Source: Sphaerobacter thermophilus DSM 20745 (GTDB lineage: Bacteria > Chloroflexota > Chloroflexia > Thermomicrobiales > Thermomicrobiaceae). Taken from it: 64,000 bases of DNA. The translations under genes were made by a program, and so were the position numbers. The stretch is taken from assembly GCF_000024985.1 (NCBI RefSeq), contig NC_013523.1:2418001-2482000 (forward strand), read 5' to 3'. Below, piece after piece: positions 16,483-24,058 of the stretch. The notes below the pieces were generated by a model, which saw only the letters and a program-made list of their open reading frames with translations, was not told the DNA's origin and ran no database searches. Position 1 is the first letter of the stretch. Every line of letters starts with the position of its first letter.

Positions 16483-16535
16483 TGTACGTACACCCGTGTA
16501 TGACCCTATTGTACGTACGTGTGTCGGTTTGTCAA
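16483..16535 (-). promoter_or_regulatory. Sigma-70 promoter with TGTACGTACA operators
   Basis: On the minus strand TTGACA (16535-16530) and TACAAT (16513-16508) are 16 bases apart. CGTACGTACA (16519-16510) overlaps the -10 box, and the perfect palindrome TGTACGTACA (16483-16492) lies just downstream. The same palindrome occurs at 62857-62866 before a small excisionase-like regulator. Confidence 0.65.
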
Positions 16536-16619
16536 GACCCTGGTTTGGGAATTCTTGGGGGGTGAGTCGAAGCTAATTTGCGAGCTCGCGGGGAAGCCCA
16601 AGCGGTAGCGCTCACCGCA

Positions 16620-16765
16620 CACGGGTCATCCGTCTCCTCATTCCTGGCCCCTCTCCCCTCATGGGCTCCGCCCGAGAGGGGCTGTGGATGAGGAGGAAAG
16701 GCGGGTGGTGTGAGGATCCCCGCCACGTGGCCAGTGCCCGGGGGTAAACCCCCGGGCATGCGCCG
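16620..16765. repeat. Intergenic repeats (CCCTCTCCC palindrome and GGGGGTAAACCCCC unit)
   Basis: GGCCCCTCTCCCCTCATGGG is mirrored by CCGAGAGGGG, and a CCCGGGGGTAAACCCCCGGG palindrome follows near 16739. Nothing else is seen between 16536 and 16793. Confidence 0.6.
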
Positions 16766-16793
16766 AGCGGTGGACACCGTATCAACCGGTACC

Positions 16794-17192
16794 TCACTGC
16801 CGCACGACGACCTGCGGCACAAGGGTCCAGTCGAACGCGTCCACCTGCTCCGGTCCCAGATCGCGCAGGAGGTCGAGGCAGCGCTGGGACTGGTCCACGA
16901 GGGCGGCGGTGTCGACGCCCATGCACGTTGGGCGGAAGCGGCTGACCTTTTCGATCCCGGCCGTGAGCAGATTGTGCGCCCCGCGCCAGTTACCGCGGCT
17001 CAGGTGATGGAAGGCCACGCCGATCTGCAGGATGCCCTGGTAGAGCGACCGCACCGGGTGGGGCTCGGCCCGCCAGATGTCCTCCAGCTCCTCGTGACAG
17101 TCATAGAACCTACCCGCGTTGAACAGCGCAATGCCCGCCAGCAGGCCCGGCGGCGGGGCGTCCCGGCAGCGGCAGGTCAGCATGTCGCCCAC
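16794..17192 (-). CDS. DUF309-family protein
   Basis: A 132-residue helical protein with the DUF309 hallmarks: GIALFNAGRFYDCHEELEDI, RSLYQGILQIGVAFHHL and RGNWRGAHNLLTAGIEK. The conserved His and Glu residues of the CHEELE motif suggest a buried polar or metal site. The start is GTG at 17192 with GAGGAG seven bases upstream. The N-terminal CRCRD stretch is unusual for the family. Biochemical function is unknown. Confidence 0.8.
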   Translation of the reverse strand: MGDMLTCRCRDAPPPGLLAGIALFNAGRFYDCHEELEDIWRAEPHPVRSLYQGILQIGVAFHHLSRGNWRGAHNLLTAGIEKVSRFRPTCMGVDTAALVDQSQRCLDLLRDLGPEQVDAFDWTLVPQVVVRQ

Positions 17193-17250
17193 GGCACATC
17201 TCCTCGCCGCCCATTCTACCCGCGGGATCGGCAGGCCCTAAGACGGGACA

Positions 17251-17287
17251 CAAAAAAAGCCGGGGTAGGGACAAGCCCCACCCCGGC
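17251..17287 (-). terminator. Rho-independent terminator of the peptide-binding lipoprotein gene
   Basis: On the minus strand the hairpin GCCGGGGTGGGG / CCCTACCCCGGC (17287-17259) is followed directly by TTTTTTT (17258-17252). It lies 24 bases after the stop codon at 17311. Confidence 0.9.
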
Positions 17288-17310
17288 GAGCGATGAGCCG
17301 ACGTTGCCGC

Positions 17311-19200
17311 CTAGGACGACGCCCGGCGCCAGTTCTTGACGTCCCAGAGGTCGGACGCCCACTGGGTCAGGTTCTGCCCGACGATCTCCTTGCTGCGGAC
17401 CGCGACGTTGTTGCGCGCCACGATCCCGATCTCGGCCACGTCGGTGGCGACCAGGCGCTGCATCTCCAGGAAGATCTCCCGGGCCCGATCCGGATCCATC
17501 TCCTGCTTCACCTGATCCCACAGATCGTTGAACTCGGGATTCTGGTACCGCATGTCGTTGTCGGCGGCCCACTGGTTCGACTTCTGGCAGATGTCGGTCT
17601 CCGGGTTCCGCGAGTAGTAGCGCCGATACCACAGCACCGGGAACGGAGACTCGGCGCTGTTGTTGTACATCTCCAGGTCGGCGTAGAAGTGCCCGGTCGT
17701 GTCCGGGTTGCCCGGGTCGCCGGAGAAGTACACGTCGGCGCTGATCGACTTGAGCTGGATGTCGATCCCCAGCTCCGCGCACGCCTGCTTGACGATCTCC
17801 TGGTTCTGCTGGCGCACCGGGTTGACCGACGTCTGGTAGACCCAGCGCATCGGCACGCCGTTGAGCACGCGGATGCCGTCCGGCCCCCGCTCGGCGCCGG
17901 CCTCGTCGAGGAGCTGGTTGGCCTTCTCCAGGTTGAACTCCCAGGTCACGTCGTCCGGCATGAGCGGCGGGACTTCGTTCATGGTCAACGCCGTGGCCGA
18001 ACCGCCTGCGCCGTAGAGGGTATCGGCGATAACGTCACGCTGGATGGCCAGCGCCAGCGCCTGCCGCACCCGGAGATCCTGGAAGTGCGGATGCGGGATC
18101 TCCCAGTAGGAGCGCTCGCCGTTGACCTCGGTGTTCGGGTCCGAGTGGTTGATCAGCAGCTTCTCGGTCCCACCACCGGGCCAGGCCACCACTTCGCCCA
18201 AGCCGGCCGCCTCCATCGGCTCGAGCACGCTGGGTGCGACCTGAATGTTCCAGGCGTAGTCAGCCTCGCCCGTCTGCAGCACCGCCCGCGCGGCGCTCGT
18301 TGCGTCACCGCCACCCTTCAGGGTGATCCTGTCGAAGTGCGGCTTGCCCGGGTCCCAGTAGTCCGGGTTGCGCTCGTAGACAACGACGTCACCCGGCCGG
18401 AATTCGACCACCTTGAACGGCCCGGTGCCGATCGGCATCAGGTTGAACTCGGCATCGCGCGCCCGCGCGCCGACGTAGTCGCGCAGGATGTGCTCGGGGA
18501 GGATCATCCCCTCGGGGCCGACGAACGGGTTGAACCACGCCGGGTCCGGGGTCTTGAAGTTAACCTTGACCGTGTAGTCGTCGATCACCTCGACGGACTC
18601 GACGTTGGTGTACTTCCCGTAGGTCGTGGCGTTGGTCTCGGGGTGGGTGAGGTACTCAAAGGTGAACGCGACGTCCTCGGCGGTGAACTCCTCACCGTCG
18701 TGCCACTTCACACCCTGCCGGAGCTTCCAGGTCACGCTGGAGCCGTCCTCGGCCACACCGTTGCCCAGCGTGGGGATCTCGGCCGCAAGCACCGGCACCA
18801 GGTTGGACTCGCTGTCGAATTCGGCGAGGGGCTCGAGGTGGACGCGCGAGGCGTCAAAGTCCTTCGTACCCTGCGACAGGTGTGCGTTGAGGATTGTCGG
18901 CGCCTGCCACCAGAGGAGCCGCAGCTCACCGTGGCCGCCAGCCTCGCCGCCTTCCTCCCCGGCCGGGGTCGCCTCGCCCCCACCGGTCGTTGGGCTCGCG
19001 GCGCCACCAGCAGGCTGGGTCGCCTCACCGGCAGACGGGGTCTCCTCGGACCCGCCATCGCCGCCGCAGGCAGCCAGCAGCGCGGCGATGGCCGGCGCGG
19101 TCAGCCCCAGGGCCGCCGCACGCTTGAGCACCTCTCGACGAGTAAGTCGCCCCTCAGTGGCTTCTTTGAGAAGATCAGCGAACTGCCTGTCGCTGCTCAT
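17311..19200 (-). CDS. ABC transporter substrate-binding lipoprotein, family 5 (dipeptide/oligopeptide type)
   Basis: A 629-residue extracytoplasmic binding protein. The start at 19200 is set by AGGAGGAGGT nine bases upstream. The leader GRLTRREVLKRAAALG resembles a twin-arginine signal and ends in a lipobox LLAAC, followed by a low-complexity Gly/Ser/Glu/Pro linker (residues about 46-85). The mature part is a family 5 solute-binding fold (LRQGVKWHDGEEFTAEDVAF, FKTPDPAWFNPFVG, RQALALAIQRDVIADTLYG). It has its own terminator, and no permease genes adjoin, so it is an orphan binding protein; a permease pair lies at 39-41 kb. Confidence 0.9.
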   Translation of the reverse strand: MSSDRQFADLLKEATEGRLTRREVLKRAAALGLTAPAIAALLAACGGDGGSEETPSAGEATQPAGGAASPTTGGGEATPAGEEGGEAGGHGELRLLWWQAPTILNAHLSQGTKDFDASRVHLEPLAEFDSESNLVPVLAAEIPTLGNGVAEDGSSVTWKLRQGVKWHDGEEFTAEDVAFTFEYLTHPETNATTYGKYTNVESVEVIDDYTVKVNFKTPDPAWFNPFVGPEGMILPEHILRDYVGARARDAEFNLMPIGTGPFKVVEFRPGDVVVYERNPDYWDPGKPHFDRITLKGGGDATSAARAVLQTGEADYAWNIQVAPSVLEPMEAAGLGEVVAWPGGGTEKLLINHSDPNTEVNGERSYWEIPHPHFQDLRVRQALALAIQRDVIADTLYGAGGSATALTMNEVPPLMPDDVTWEFNLEKANQLLDEAGAERGPDGIRVLNGVPMRWVYQTSVNPVRQQNQEIVKQACAELGIDIQLKSISADVYFSGDPGNPDTTGHFYADLEMYNNSAESPFPVLWYRRYYSRNPETDICQKSNQWAADNDMRYQNPEFNDLWDQVKQEMDPDRAREIFLEMQRLVATDVAEIGIVARNNVAVRSKEIVGQNLTQWASDLWDVKNWRRASS

Positions 19201-19670
19201 CCAAGACCTCCTCCTCGTGTCCGATGAATCCGGCACTCGCCGGAGTTATCGAAGGGCCTCGGCCACTGTGGCCATCACAGATTCGTCCGATCCCAGAGCG
19301 CCGGGGTCATCCGGCAAGGCGCTCCGGACTCGCCAAACAACCTCCCCTCCGATCATCATCGCCTCAGCGGGGCGCAACCTTTTCTGCCCGCGCCATCGCA
19401 TCCCACAACGACGTTAGTGCTGGTAGCGCAATCACCACTGCAACAAAAATGACGCGCGCACACCAGTCCACTTCCACAGGGTGTCGGCGCAAGTGTACAT
19501 CAAGTCAGTGGCGATGAGAAGAGGGGCACGAGGGAATGAGCAACATCCACGGCACACATGTTGTCGCATGCATCCCTCCGGGCGGATTCGCCGCCAGTCG
19601 CCCTTCACGGTAGAATCCCTGTACAGCATGTCCACCTCAAACGCGGGCCAGGGAGTGGAGGATCGTCGTC
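19201..19670. other. Non-coding gap between divergent genes
   Basis: These 470 bases are lower in GC than the neighbouring genes, with A-rich patches near 19440. They should hold the promoters of the lipoprotein gene (minus) and of the hydrolase remnant (plus, with a TAGAAT box near 19611). I find no repeat of the families seen elsewhere and no credible gene. Confidence 0.4.
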
Positions 19671-20147
19671 GTGGGCCACTACACCCAGTTCTTCACGACC
19701 CCCGACAGCGTCCGCATCGCCTATGCGACACTCGGCCAGGGACTGCCGCTCATCTACGTCCCTCCCTTTCTCAGCCACCTCACGCTGAAGTGGGAGTCTC
19801 CCTGGTTCCGGTCGTTCAATGAAGCGCTCGCCGCGCACTTCACGCTCATCCGCTACGACCGCTATGGCTGTGGGCTCTCCGACCGCAACCGCACCGACTT
19901 CTCGTACGACGTGGACGTGCGCATCCTCGCCGCGCTGGTCGATCATCTCCGCCTGCGGCGCTTCGCGCTCCTCGGCATCTCCGACGGCGGTCCGGTCGCG
20001 GTCCACTACGCCGTCCAACACCCGCGACGCGTCTCGCACCTGCTGCTGTACTCCTTCAACTGCAAGGCCTGGGATCCCACACCGACGGTTGAGCTGCTGC
20101 TCCAATTGATGCGTGCCGACTGGCGCGTCGGGGTCAACGGGCGCTGA
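19671..20147 (+). pseudogene. Alpha/beta hydrolase, N-terminal fragment
   Basis: A 158-residue frame with the first two thirds of an alpha/beta hydrolase: LPLIYVPPFLSHLTLKWES, FTLIRYDRYGCGLSDRN and the nucleophile elbow LGISDGGPVAVHYAVQHP. Homology ends abruptly after LLLQLMRADWRVG, where relatives continue with the acid and histidine of the triad; here a TGA follows at 20145. The sequence immediately after is the tail of an unrelated O-methyltransferase. The protein therefore lacks half of its active site and is best read as the product of a deletion. Confidence 0.75.
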
Positions 20148-20392
20148 CGATCCTAAAGAACTGCCGTCGCGTGATGACACGGGAGTCAGACCGCCTCCTC
20201 GTGATCGAGGAGCGGATCACGGACGACTCACCACTGAGCTTCGATCTGGAAATGATGGTGCAGCTCGGGGGCTGCAACCGGACCGACGAGGAGTACCGGA
20301 GCCTGTTCGCCGCGGCCGGCTTTGCCCTGACCCGCATCATCCCGCTCGGCAGCGGCTCGGCGATGGGCATCTTCGAGGGCGTGCCGGTCTAG
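20135..20392 (+). pseudogene. O-methyltransferase, C-terminal fragment
   Basis: In a frame overlapping the end of the hydrolase remnant one reads ALTILKNCRRVM, then RLLVIEERI, LSFDLEMMVQLGGCNRTDEE and FAAAGFALTRIIPLGSG. This is the C-terminal third of an S-adenosylmethionine-dependent O-methyltransferase (plant OMT-like family); the cofactor-binding region is missing. A GTG at 20171 could still start a 73-residue product. The junction lies between about 20125 and 20140. Confidence 0.75.
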
Positions 20393-20427
20393 CCTCACCA
20401 GGAGCTCCGGCATCGTGCCGGCGTGGG

Positions 20428-20480
20428 TGTGTGACTTCCCTCTCCAAAAATTGGGAGAGAGGTCGGGGTGAGGGCCGCGT
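20428..20480. repeat. CCCTCTCC/GGAGAGG intergenic palindrome
   Basis: CCCTCTCCAAAAATTGGGAG continues into AGAGGTCGGGGTGAGGGCCG. It is one of about eleven copies of this family in the window, and lies just beyond the methyltransferase remnant. Confidence 0.6.
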
Positions 20481-20531
20481 TCACGCCGCCGGGCGCGGAC
20501 ACCCGTGCTCCTTGCGAACCGCCCCTCGCCC

Positions 20532-21926
20532 TCAGTCGCAGCGCAGGCAGCCGCCGCGCGGAATAAAGGCGCTGGTCGGCGGCTCGCCGCGGAGCACCGC
20601 CAACCCGGCGGCGAGCTGCTCGTCTTGCTCGAACGTGTCGCTGACCGGTGCACCGGTGATCGGCACGAAGATGGGGGCGTCTTCCGACTGCTCCACCTGG
20701 TAGTCCGGCGTGATCCCCGCGTCGCGGATCTGGTCGCCGTTGGGGGTCAGCCAGAGTTCGGTGCCGAGCAGGAGCGCCGAGCCGTCGCTCAGGCTGTACT
20801 GGTTCAGCACGGTGCCGGTACCGAAGGTCGACGTGCCCACCACCTGGGCCCGGTGGTTCTGCTGCAGCGCGCCGGAGACGATCTCGGCGGCTGAGGCGGT
20901 ACCCTCGTTCACCAGCACCACCACCGGCAGGTCGGTCCGCGGCACCGTGGCCACCGTCAGGTGGGCCGTCTCCGTGCCGTCGCGCATCTGGCTCTTGAAG
21001 ACCGTCGTCTCGGGCGGCAAGAACGCCGATGCGACGCGGATGGCTTCGTCGACCAGCCCACCGGGGTTGTTACGCAGGTCGAGCACGATGGCGGTCGCTC
21101 CGGCCGCCTCGGCGGCATCGATCGCCTGCGTGAGTTGGTCGCTGGTGCCGCGGACGAACTGGCTGATCCGGATGTCGGCCACGCCGTTCGGCAGAAGCAC
21201 CCAGTCGACTGCCTTCAGCTCCAGCTTGGTCCGGCGCAGACGGACCTCCACCAGCGCCTGCTGCCCGGGACGCTCGAAGGCGAGATCGACCGTCGTTCCT
21301 TCTTCGCCGCGCACCCGCGCCACCACCTCCTCGATCGATAGGCCGGCGATGCTCTGCCCATCGACCCGCACCAGCACGTCGCCCGCCTGCACCCCGGCCT
21401 CCTTGGCCGGCGAGCCGTCCAGCGGCGCGACCACCACGACCCGTTCGTCGCGCAGCTCAATCTGGATCCCAACCCCGACGTAGCTGCCGGAGAGCGTTTC
21501 ATCGTGAGCCGATACCTGGTCTGGGGGCAGATAGCGCGTGTGGCCTTCGTCGCCGAGCGTTTCGAGCATTCCGTCGATTGCGCCATTCGTCATCTGTCGG
21601 TCGTCGATTTTGCTCGGCTCCACATAGTGGTCGTGGACCAGCGCCCACACCTCGTCGAGCACGCGGGGCGCCCCGCTCGTCTCATTCGTGGCCGGCGGGG
21701 TCGCGAGCGCCCGGTCGAGGATGAGGCCGGCACCGACGCCGGTTGCGAAGACGGCGAGTATGGCCACGACCGCCAGCACGACAAAGCCGAGGCTCCGGCC
21801 CTGGCGTCGACGCGGCTGCGCCTCCGTCGACGGGTGCAGCAGTTCATCGCCAGCAACCCACCGCTGCCCGTCACGCTCGGGAGGTTCGGCATGATGCGCG
21901 TCGTGATGCGCGTAGGGACGATCCAT
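20532..21926 (-). CDS. ctpA: S41-family C-terminal processing protease-like protein (CtpA)
   Basis: A 464-residue protein with one N-terminal anchor (about 45-70), a PDZ domain (about 145-230: GSYVGVGIQIELRDERV through AGVQAGDVLVRVDGQSI) and an S41 domain (FVRGTSDQLTQAIDAAEA, LDLRNNPGGLVDEA, and the nucleophile region NEGTASAAEIVSGAL). The position of the catalytic Lys in the usual TFGKG motif reads TFGTG, so the Ser-Lys dyad is incomplete. Relatives cleave C-terminal tails of periplasmic proteins. The ATG follows GGAGGG. It is divergent from htrA, sharing a 222-base regulatory gap. The C-terminal GGCLRCD cysteines are odd. Confidence 0.82.
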   Translation of the reverse strand: MDRPYAHHDAHHAEPPERDGQRWVAGDELLHPSTEAQPRRRQGRSLGFVVLAVVAILAVFATGVGAGLILDRALATPPATNETSGAPRVLDEVWALVHDHYVEPSKIDDRQMTNGAIDGMLETLGDEGHTRYLPPDQVSAHDETLSGSYVGVGIQIELRDERVVVVAPLDGSPAKEAGVQAGDVLVRVDGQSIAGLSIEEVVARVRGEEGTTVDLAFERPGQQALVEVRLRRTKLELKAVDWVLLPNGVADIRISQFVRGTSDQLTQAIDAAEAAGATAIVLDLRNNPGGLVDEAIRVASAFLPPETTVFKSQMRDGTETAHLTVATVPRTDLPVVVLVNEGTASAAEIVSGALQQNHRAQVVGTSTFGTGTVLNQYSLSDGSALLLGTELWLTPNGDQIRDAGITPDYQVEQSEDAPIFVPITGAPVSDTFEQDEQLAAGLAVLRGEPPTSAFIPRGGCLRCD

Positions 21927-22020
21927 TCTTGCCCTCCGCCCCGGCTGAGGGGATCAACGATCTCCACGATCCAAGCATACCAACTCGACGCGGAACCACC
22001 TTGCCAGCATCGTGCCAACA

Positions 22021-22064
22021 GCTTCAGCCACGATTCAGCATCGCTTCAGAAAACGCTCAGCTAC
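22021..22064. promoter_or_regulatory. Four 11-bp direct repeats (TTCAG) between ctpA and htrA
   Basis: TTCAG occurs at 22023, 22034 and 22045, and CTCAG at 22056, exactly 11 bases apart. Such helically phased repeats are typical of binding sites for OmpR/PhoB-type response regulators. The array lies about 95 bases upstream of both start codons. Confidence 0.6.
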
Positions 22065-22082
22065 CCACGCCATCCTTCCGAA

Positions 22083-22115
22083 CAGGTGGCCGTCCGGCCG
22101 AGCTACGGCCACCTG
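22083..22115. promoter_or_regulatory. Inverted repeat in the htrA leader
   Basis: CAGGTGGCCGT (22083-22093) and ACGGCCACCTG (22105-22115) are perfect 11-base inverted arms with an 11-base loop, 33 bases before the htrA start. It could be an operator or a leader hairpin. Confidence 0.5.
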
Positions 22116-22148
22116 CATGCACCGGGTCATGACGGAGGTACGAGCACC

Positions 22149-23294
22149 ATGCAACGGCAGATATCCATCCTCCCCGCGATAGCCCTGATGGCCATTGCGC
22201 TCCTGATCGGCTTGATCGGCGGCGGCCTGCTCGGCGGGCTCGCAGGCTACCACTACGGCTCGCAATCCAACAGCGAAGCCACGGTCGCCGAGGCCACCGC
22301 GAGCAGCCCCCCGAGCAGCCCGGACACCGGCTCCACGTCGTCGAACGCGTCGACCCAGACGACCGGCGACATCGTCGCCGCGGTGAACCCGGCGGTGGTC
22401 ACCATCGTCAGCGAACAGCGCAGCGACTTCGGCCCGTCGCGGTCCACCGGGACCGGGACCGGGATGATCATCGACACGGAGGGCCACATCGTGACGAACC
22501 ACCACGTGGTGGACGGGGCCGACTCGCTGGAGGTGATCTTCAGCGACGGTGAGCGGGCGTCCGCAACGCTCATCGGGAGCGACCCCTATCAGGATGTCGC
22601 GGTCATCAAGGTCGACGCGCAGGTCCCGGCAACCATCACCTTCGGCGACTCCGACAAGGTGAAGCCGGGCGACTCGGTCATCGCCATCGGCAGCGCTCTC
22701 GGCGAGTTCCGCAACACGGTGACCGACGGCATCGTCAGCGCCACCGGCCGCAGCCTCGACACCGGCCAGGGCTACCGCCTCGAGAACCTGATCCAGCACG
22801 ACGCGCCGATCAACCCCGGCAACTCCGGCGGGCCGCTGATCAACATGTCGGGTGAGGTAATCGGGATGAACACCGCGGTCGTGCGCGGCGGCTTCGGCCA
22901 GCCCGGAGCCGAGGGGCTGGGCTTCGCCATCGAGAGCAACACCGTCAAGCGCTTCGCCGAGCAGATCATCGCCGAGGGGCGGGTCGAGCGGCCGTACCTC
23001 GGGATCAGCTTCCGGCCAGTCACCCGCGCCGGGCGCTCGATCGGCGATTCGGAGCAGCCGGTGCTGGTGATGGAGGTCGCGTCCGGCAGCCCGGCGGATG
23101 AGGCCGGCCTGCGGCCCGGAGACGTGATCACCGCGATCGACGGCACCACCCTCGACGACGAGCATCCGTTCCTCAACGTGCTCTACTCCTACGAGCCGGG
23201 TGACACGGTCACCCTCACCGTCCAGAGCGGCCGCGGGTCCGGTCAGAGTCGCGACGTCGACGTGACCCTCGGCAGCCAGTCGGATCGGAACTGA
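22149..23294 (+). CDS. htrA: HtrA/DegP-family serine protease with PDZ domain
   Basis: A 381-residue membrane-anchored protease. The ATG at 22149 follows GGAGGT. One N-terminal helix (about 8-30) is followed by a Ser/Thr linker, the trypsin-like domain and a single PDZ domain (PYLGISFRPV to the end). The triad is visible: His in VTNHHVVDGA, Asp in DPYQDVAVIKV and Ser in INPGNSGGPLI. It should degrade or refold damaged extracytoplasmic proteins. The divergent ctpA and the following ECF sigma/anti-sigma pair suggest an envelope-stress cluster. The array of 11-bp repeats upstream predicts two-component control. Confidence 0.92.
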   Translation: MQRQISILPAIALMAIALLIGLIGGGLLGGLAGYHYGSQSNSEATVAEATASSPPSSPDTGSTSSNASTQTTGDIVAAVNPAVVTIVSEQRSDFGPSRSTGTGTGMIIDTEGHIVTNHHVVDGADSLEVIFSDGERASATLIGSDPYQDVAVIKVDAQVPATITFGDSDKVKPGDSVIAIGSALGEFRNTVTDGIVSATGRSLDTGQGYRLENLIQHDAPINPGNSGGPLINMSGEVIGMNTAVVRGGFGQPGAEGLGFAIESNTVKRFAEQIIAEGRVERPYLGISFRPVTRAGRSIGDSEQPVLVMEVASGSPADEAGLRPGDVITAIDGTTLDDEHPFLNVLYSYEPGDTVTLTVQSGRGSGQSRDVDVTLGSQSDRN

Positions 23295-23299
23295 TCCTC

Positions 23300-23345
23300 C
23301 TCACCCCATCCCCCTCTCCCACAAGGGGAGAGGGGGCCCGTCTTT
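23300..23345. repeat. CCCTCTCCC palindrome, possible terminator
   Basis: CCCCCTCTCCC and GGGAGAGGGGG pair across four bases, followed by CCCGTCTTTCTC. The unit directly follows htrA and may terminate it, while belonging to the dispersed repeat family. Confidence 0.6.
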
Positions 23346-23469
23346 CTCAAGAGCGCGGGCCAGGCTCTTGCTGATGGCTGTCACAAATCCGACCACGGCG
23401 GTGTTTATTGAATAGAGCGGGGACGCGCCGCCCGGGTAGCGCGGCTCCGGCGCCGTGAGGAACGCAGAC

Positions 23470-24054
23470 GTGACTGTATCGCACGCCTCAGCGGCTTCGG
23501 ACGGGGCGCTGGTTCAGGCACTCCACGACGGCGATGAGGAGGCCTTCGCCGAGGTCTTCCGTCGCTACTATCCGACCGTGTACGGCGTGCTGCTGCGTAT
23601 CACCGGCGTGCCCGACGAGGCCGAGGACCTGACGCAGGAGGTCTTCCTCCGGCTCTACCAGCGGCCGGTGCCACTCGGCACCGATGTCAACCTGGCCGGG
23701 TGGCTCTACCGCGTGGCCAGCAACCTCGGCTTCAACGCGGTGCGCTCACGACGGCGGCTGCGGGACCGGGTGCTTCGCTGGGCGCGGTTGGAGCGGCCAC
23801 TGGTAACGGGAGCGCCCAACCCGGCGGCGGAGGCCGAGCGGAGCGACGCGGCGGCTCGGGTGCGGCAGGCGCTTGCAGAACTGCCGGAGCGCGACCGCAC
23901 GGTGCTCATCCTCCGCCACTCGGGGGTGTCCTACGCCGAGATTGCAGCGGCGGTGGGCATCCGCACCAGTTCAGTCGGCACGGTGCTGGCGCGTGCCGAG
24001 CGCGCCCTGCGCGCACGCTATCTGGCACGAAACCCGGGCGCCGGTGAGGAGTAG
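23470..24054 (+). CDS. ECF-type RNA polymerase sigma factor
   Basis: A sigma-70 family protein of 194 residues from GTG 23470, preferred because GAGGAA lies nine bases upstream; GTG at 23455 is an alternative. Region 2: EAFAEVFRRYYPTVYGVLLR, DEAEDLTQEVFLRLYQR, LAGWLYRVASNLGFNAVRSR. Region 4: ALAELPERDRTVLILRHSGV, SYAEIAAAVGIRTSSVGTVL. The next gene, four bases on, encodes a membrane zinc-finger protein that is the likely anti-sigma factor, and htrA lies just upstream, so an envelope-related regulon is plausible. Confidence 0.9.
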   Translation: MTVSHASAASDGALVQALHDGDEEAFAEVFRRYYPTVYGVLLRITGVPDEAEDLTQEVFLRLYQRPVPLGTDVNLAGWLYRVASNLGFNAVRSRRRLRDRVLRWARLERPLVTGAPNPAAEAERSDAAARVRQALAELPERDRTVLILRHSGVSYAEIAAAVGIRTSSVGTVLARAERALRARYLARNPGAGEE

Positions 24055-24058
24055 GTCG

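Noticed and set aside
17293-19227. A 644-codon open frame opposite the lipoprotein gene at 17.3 kb
   Set aside because: Same antisense artefact; the opposite strand has a signal peptide, lipobox, ribosome site and terminator.
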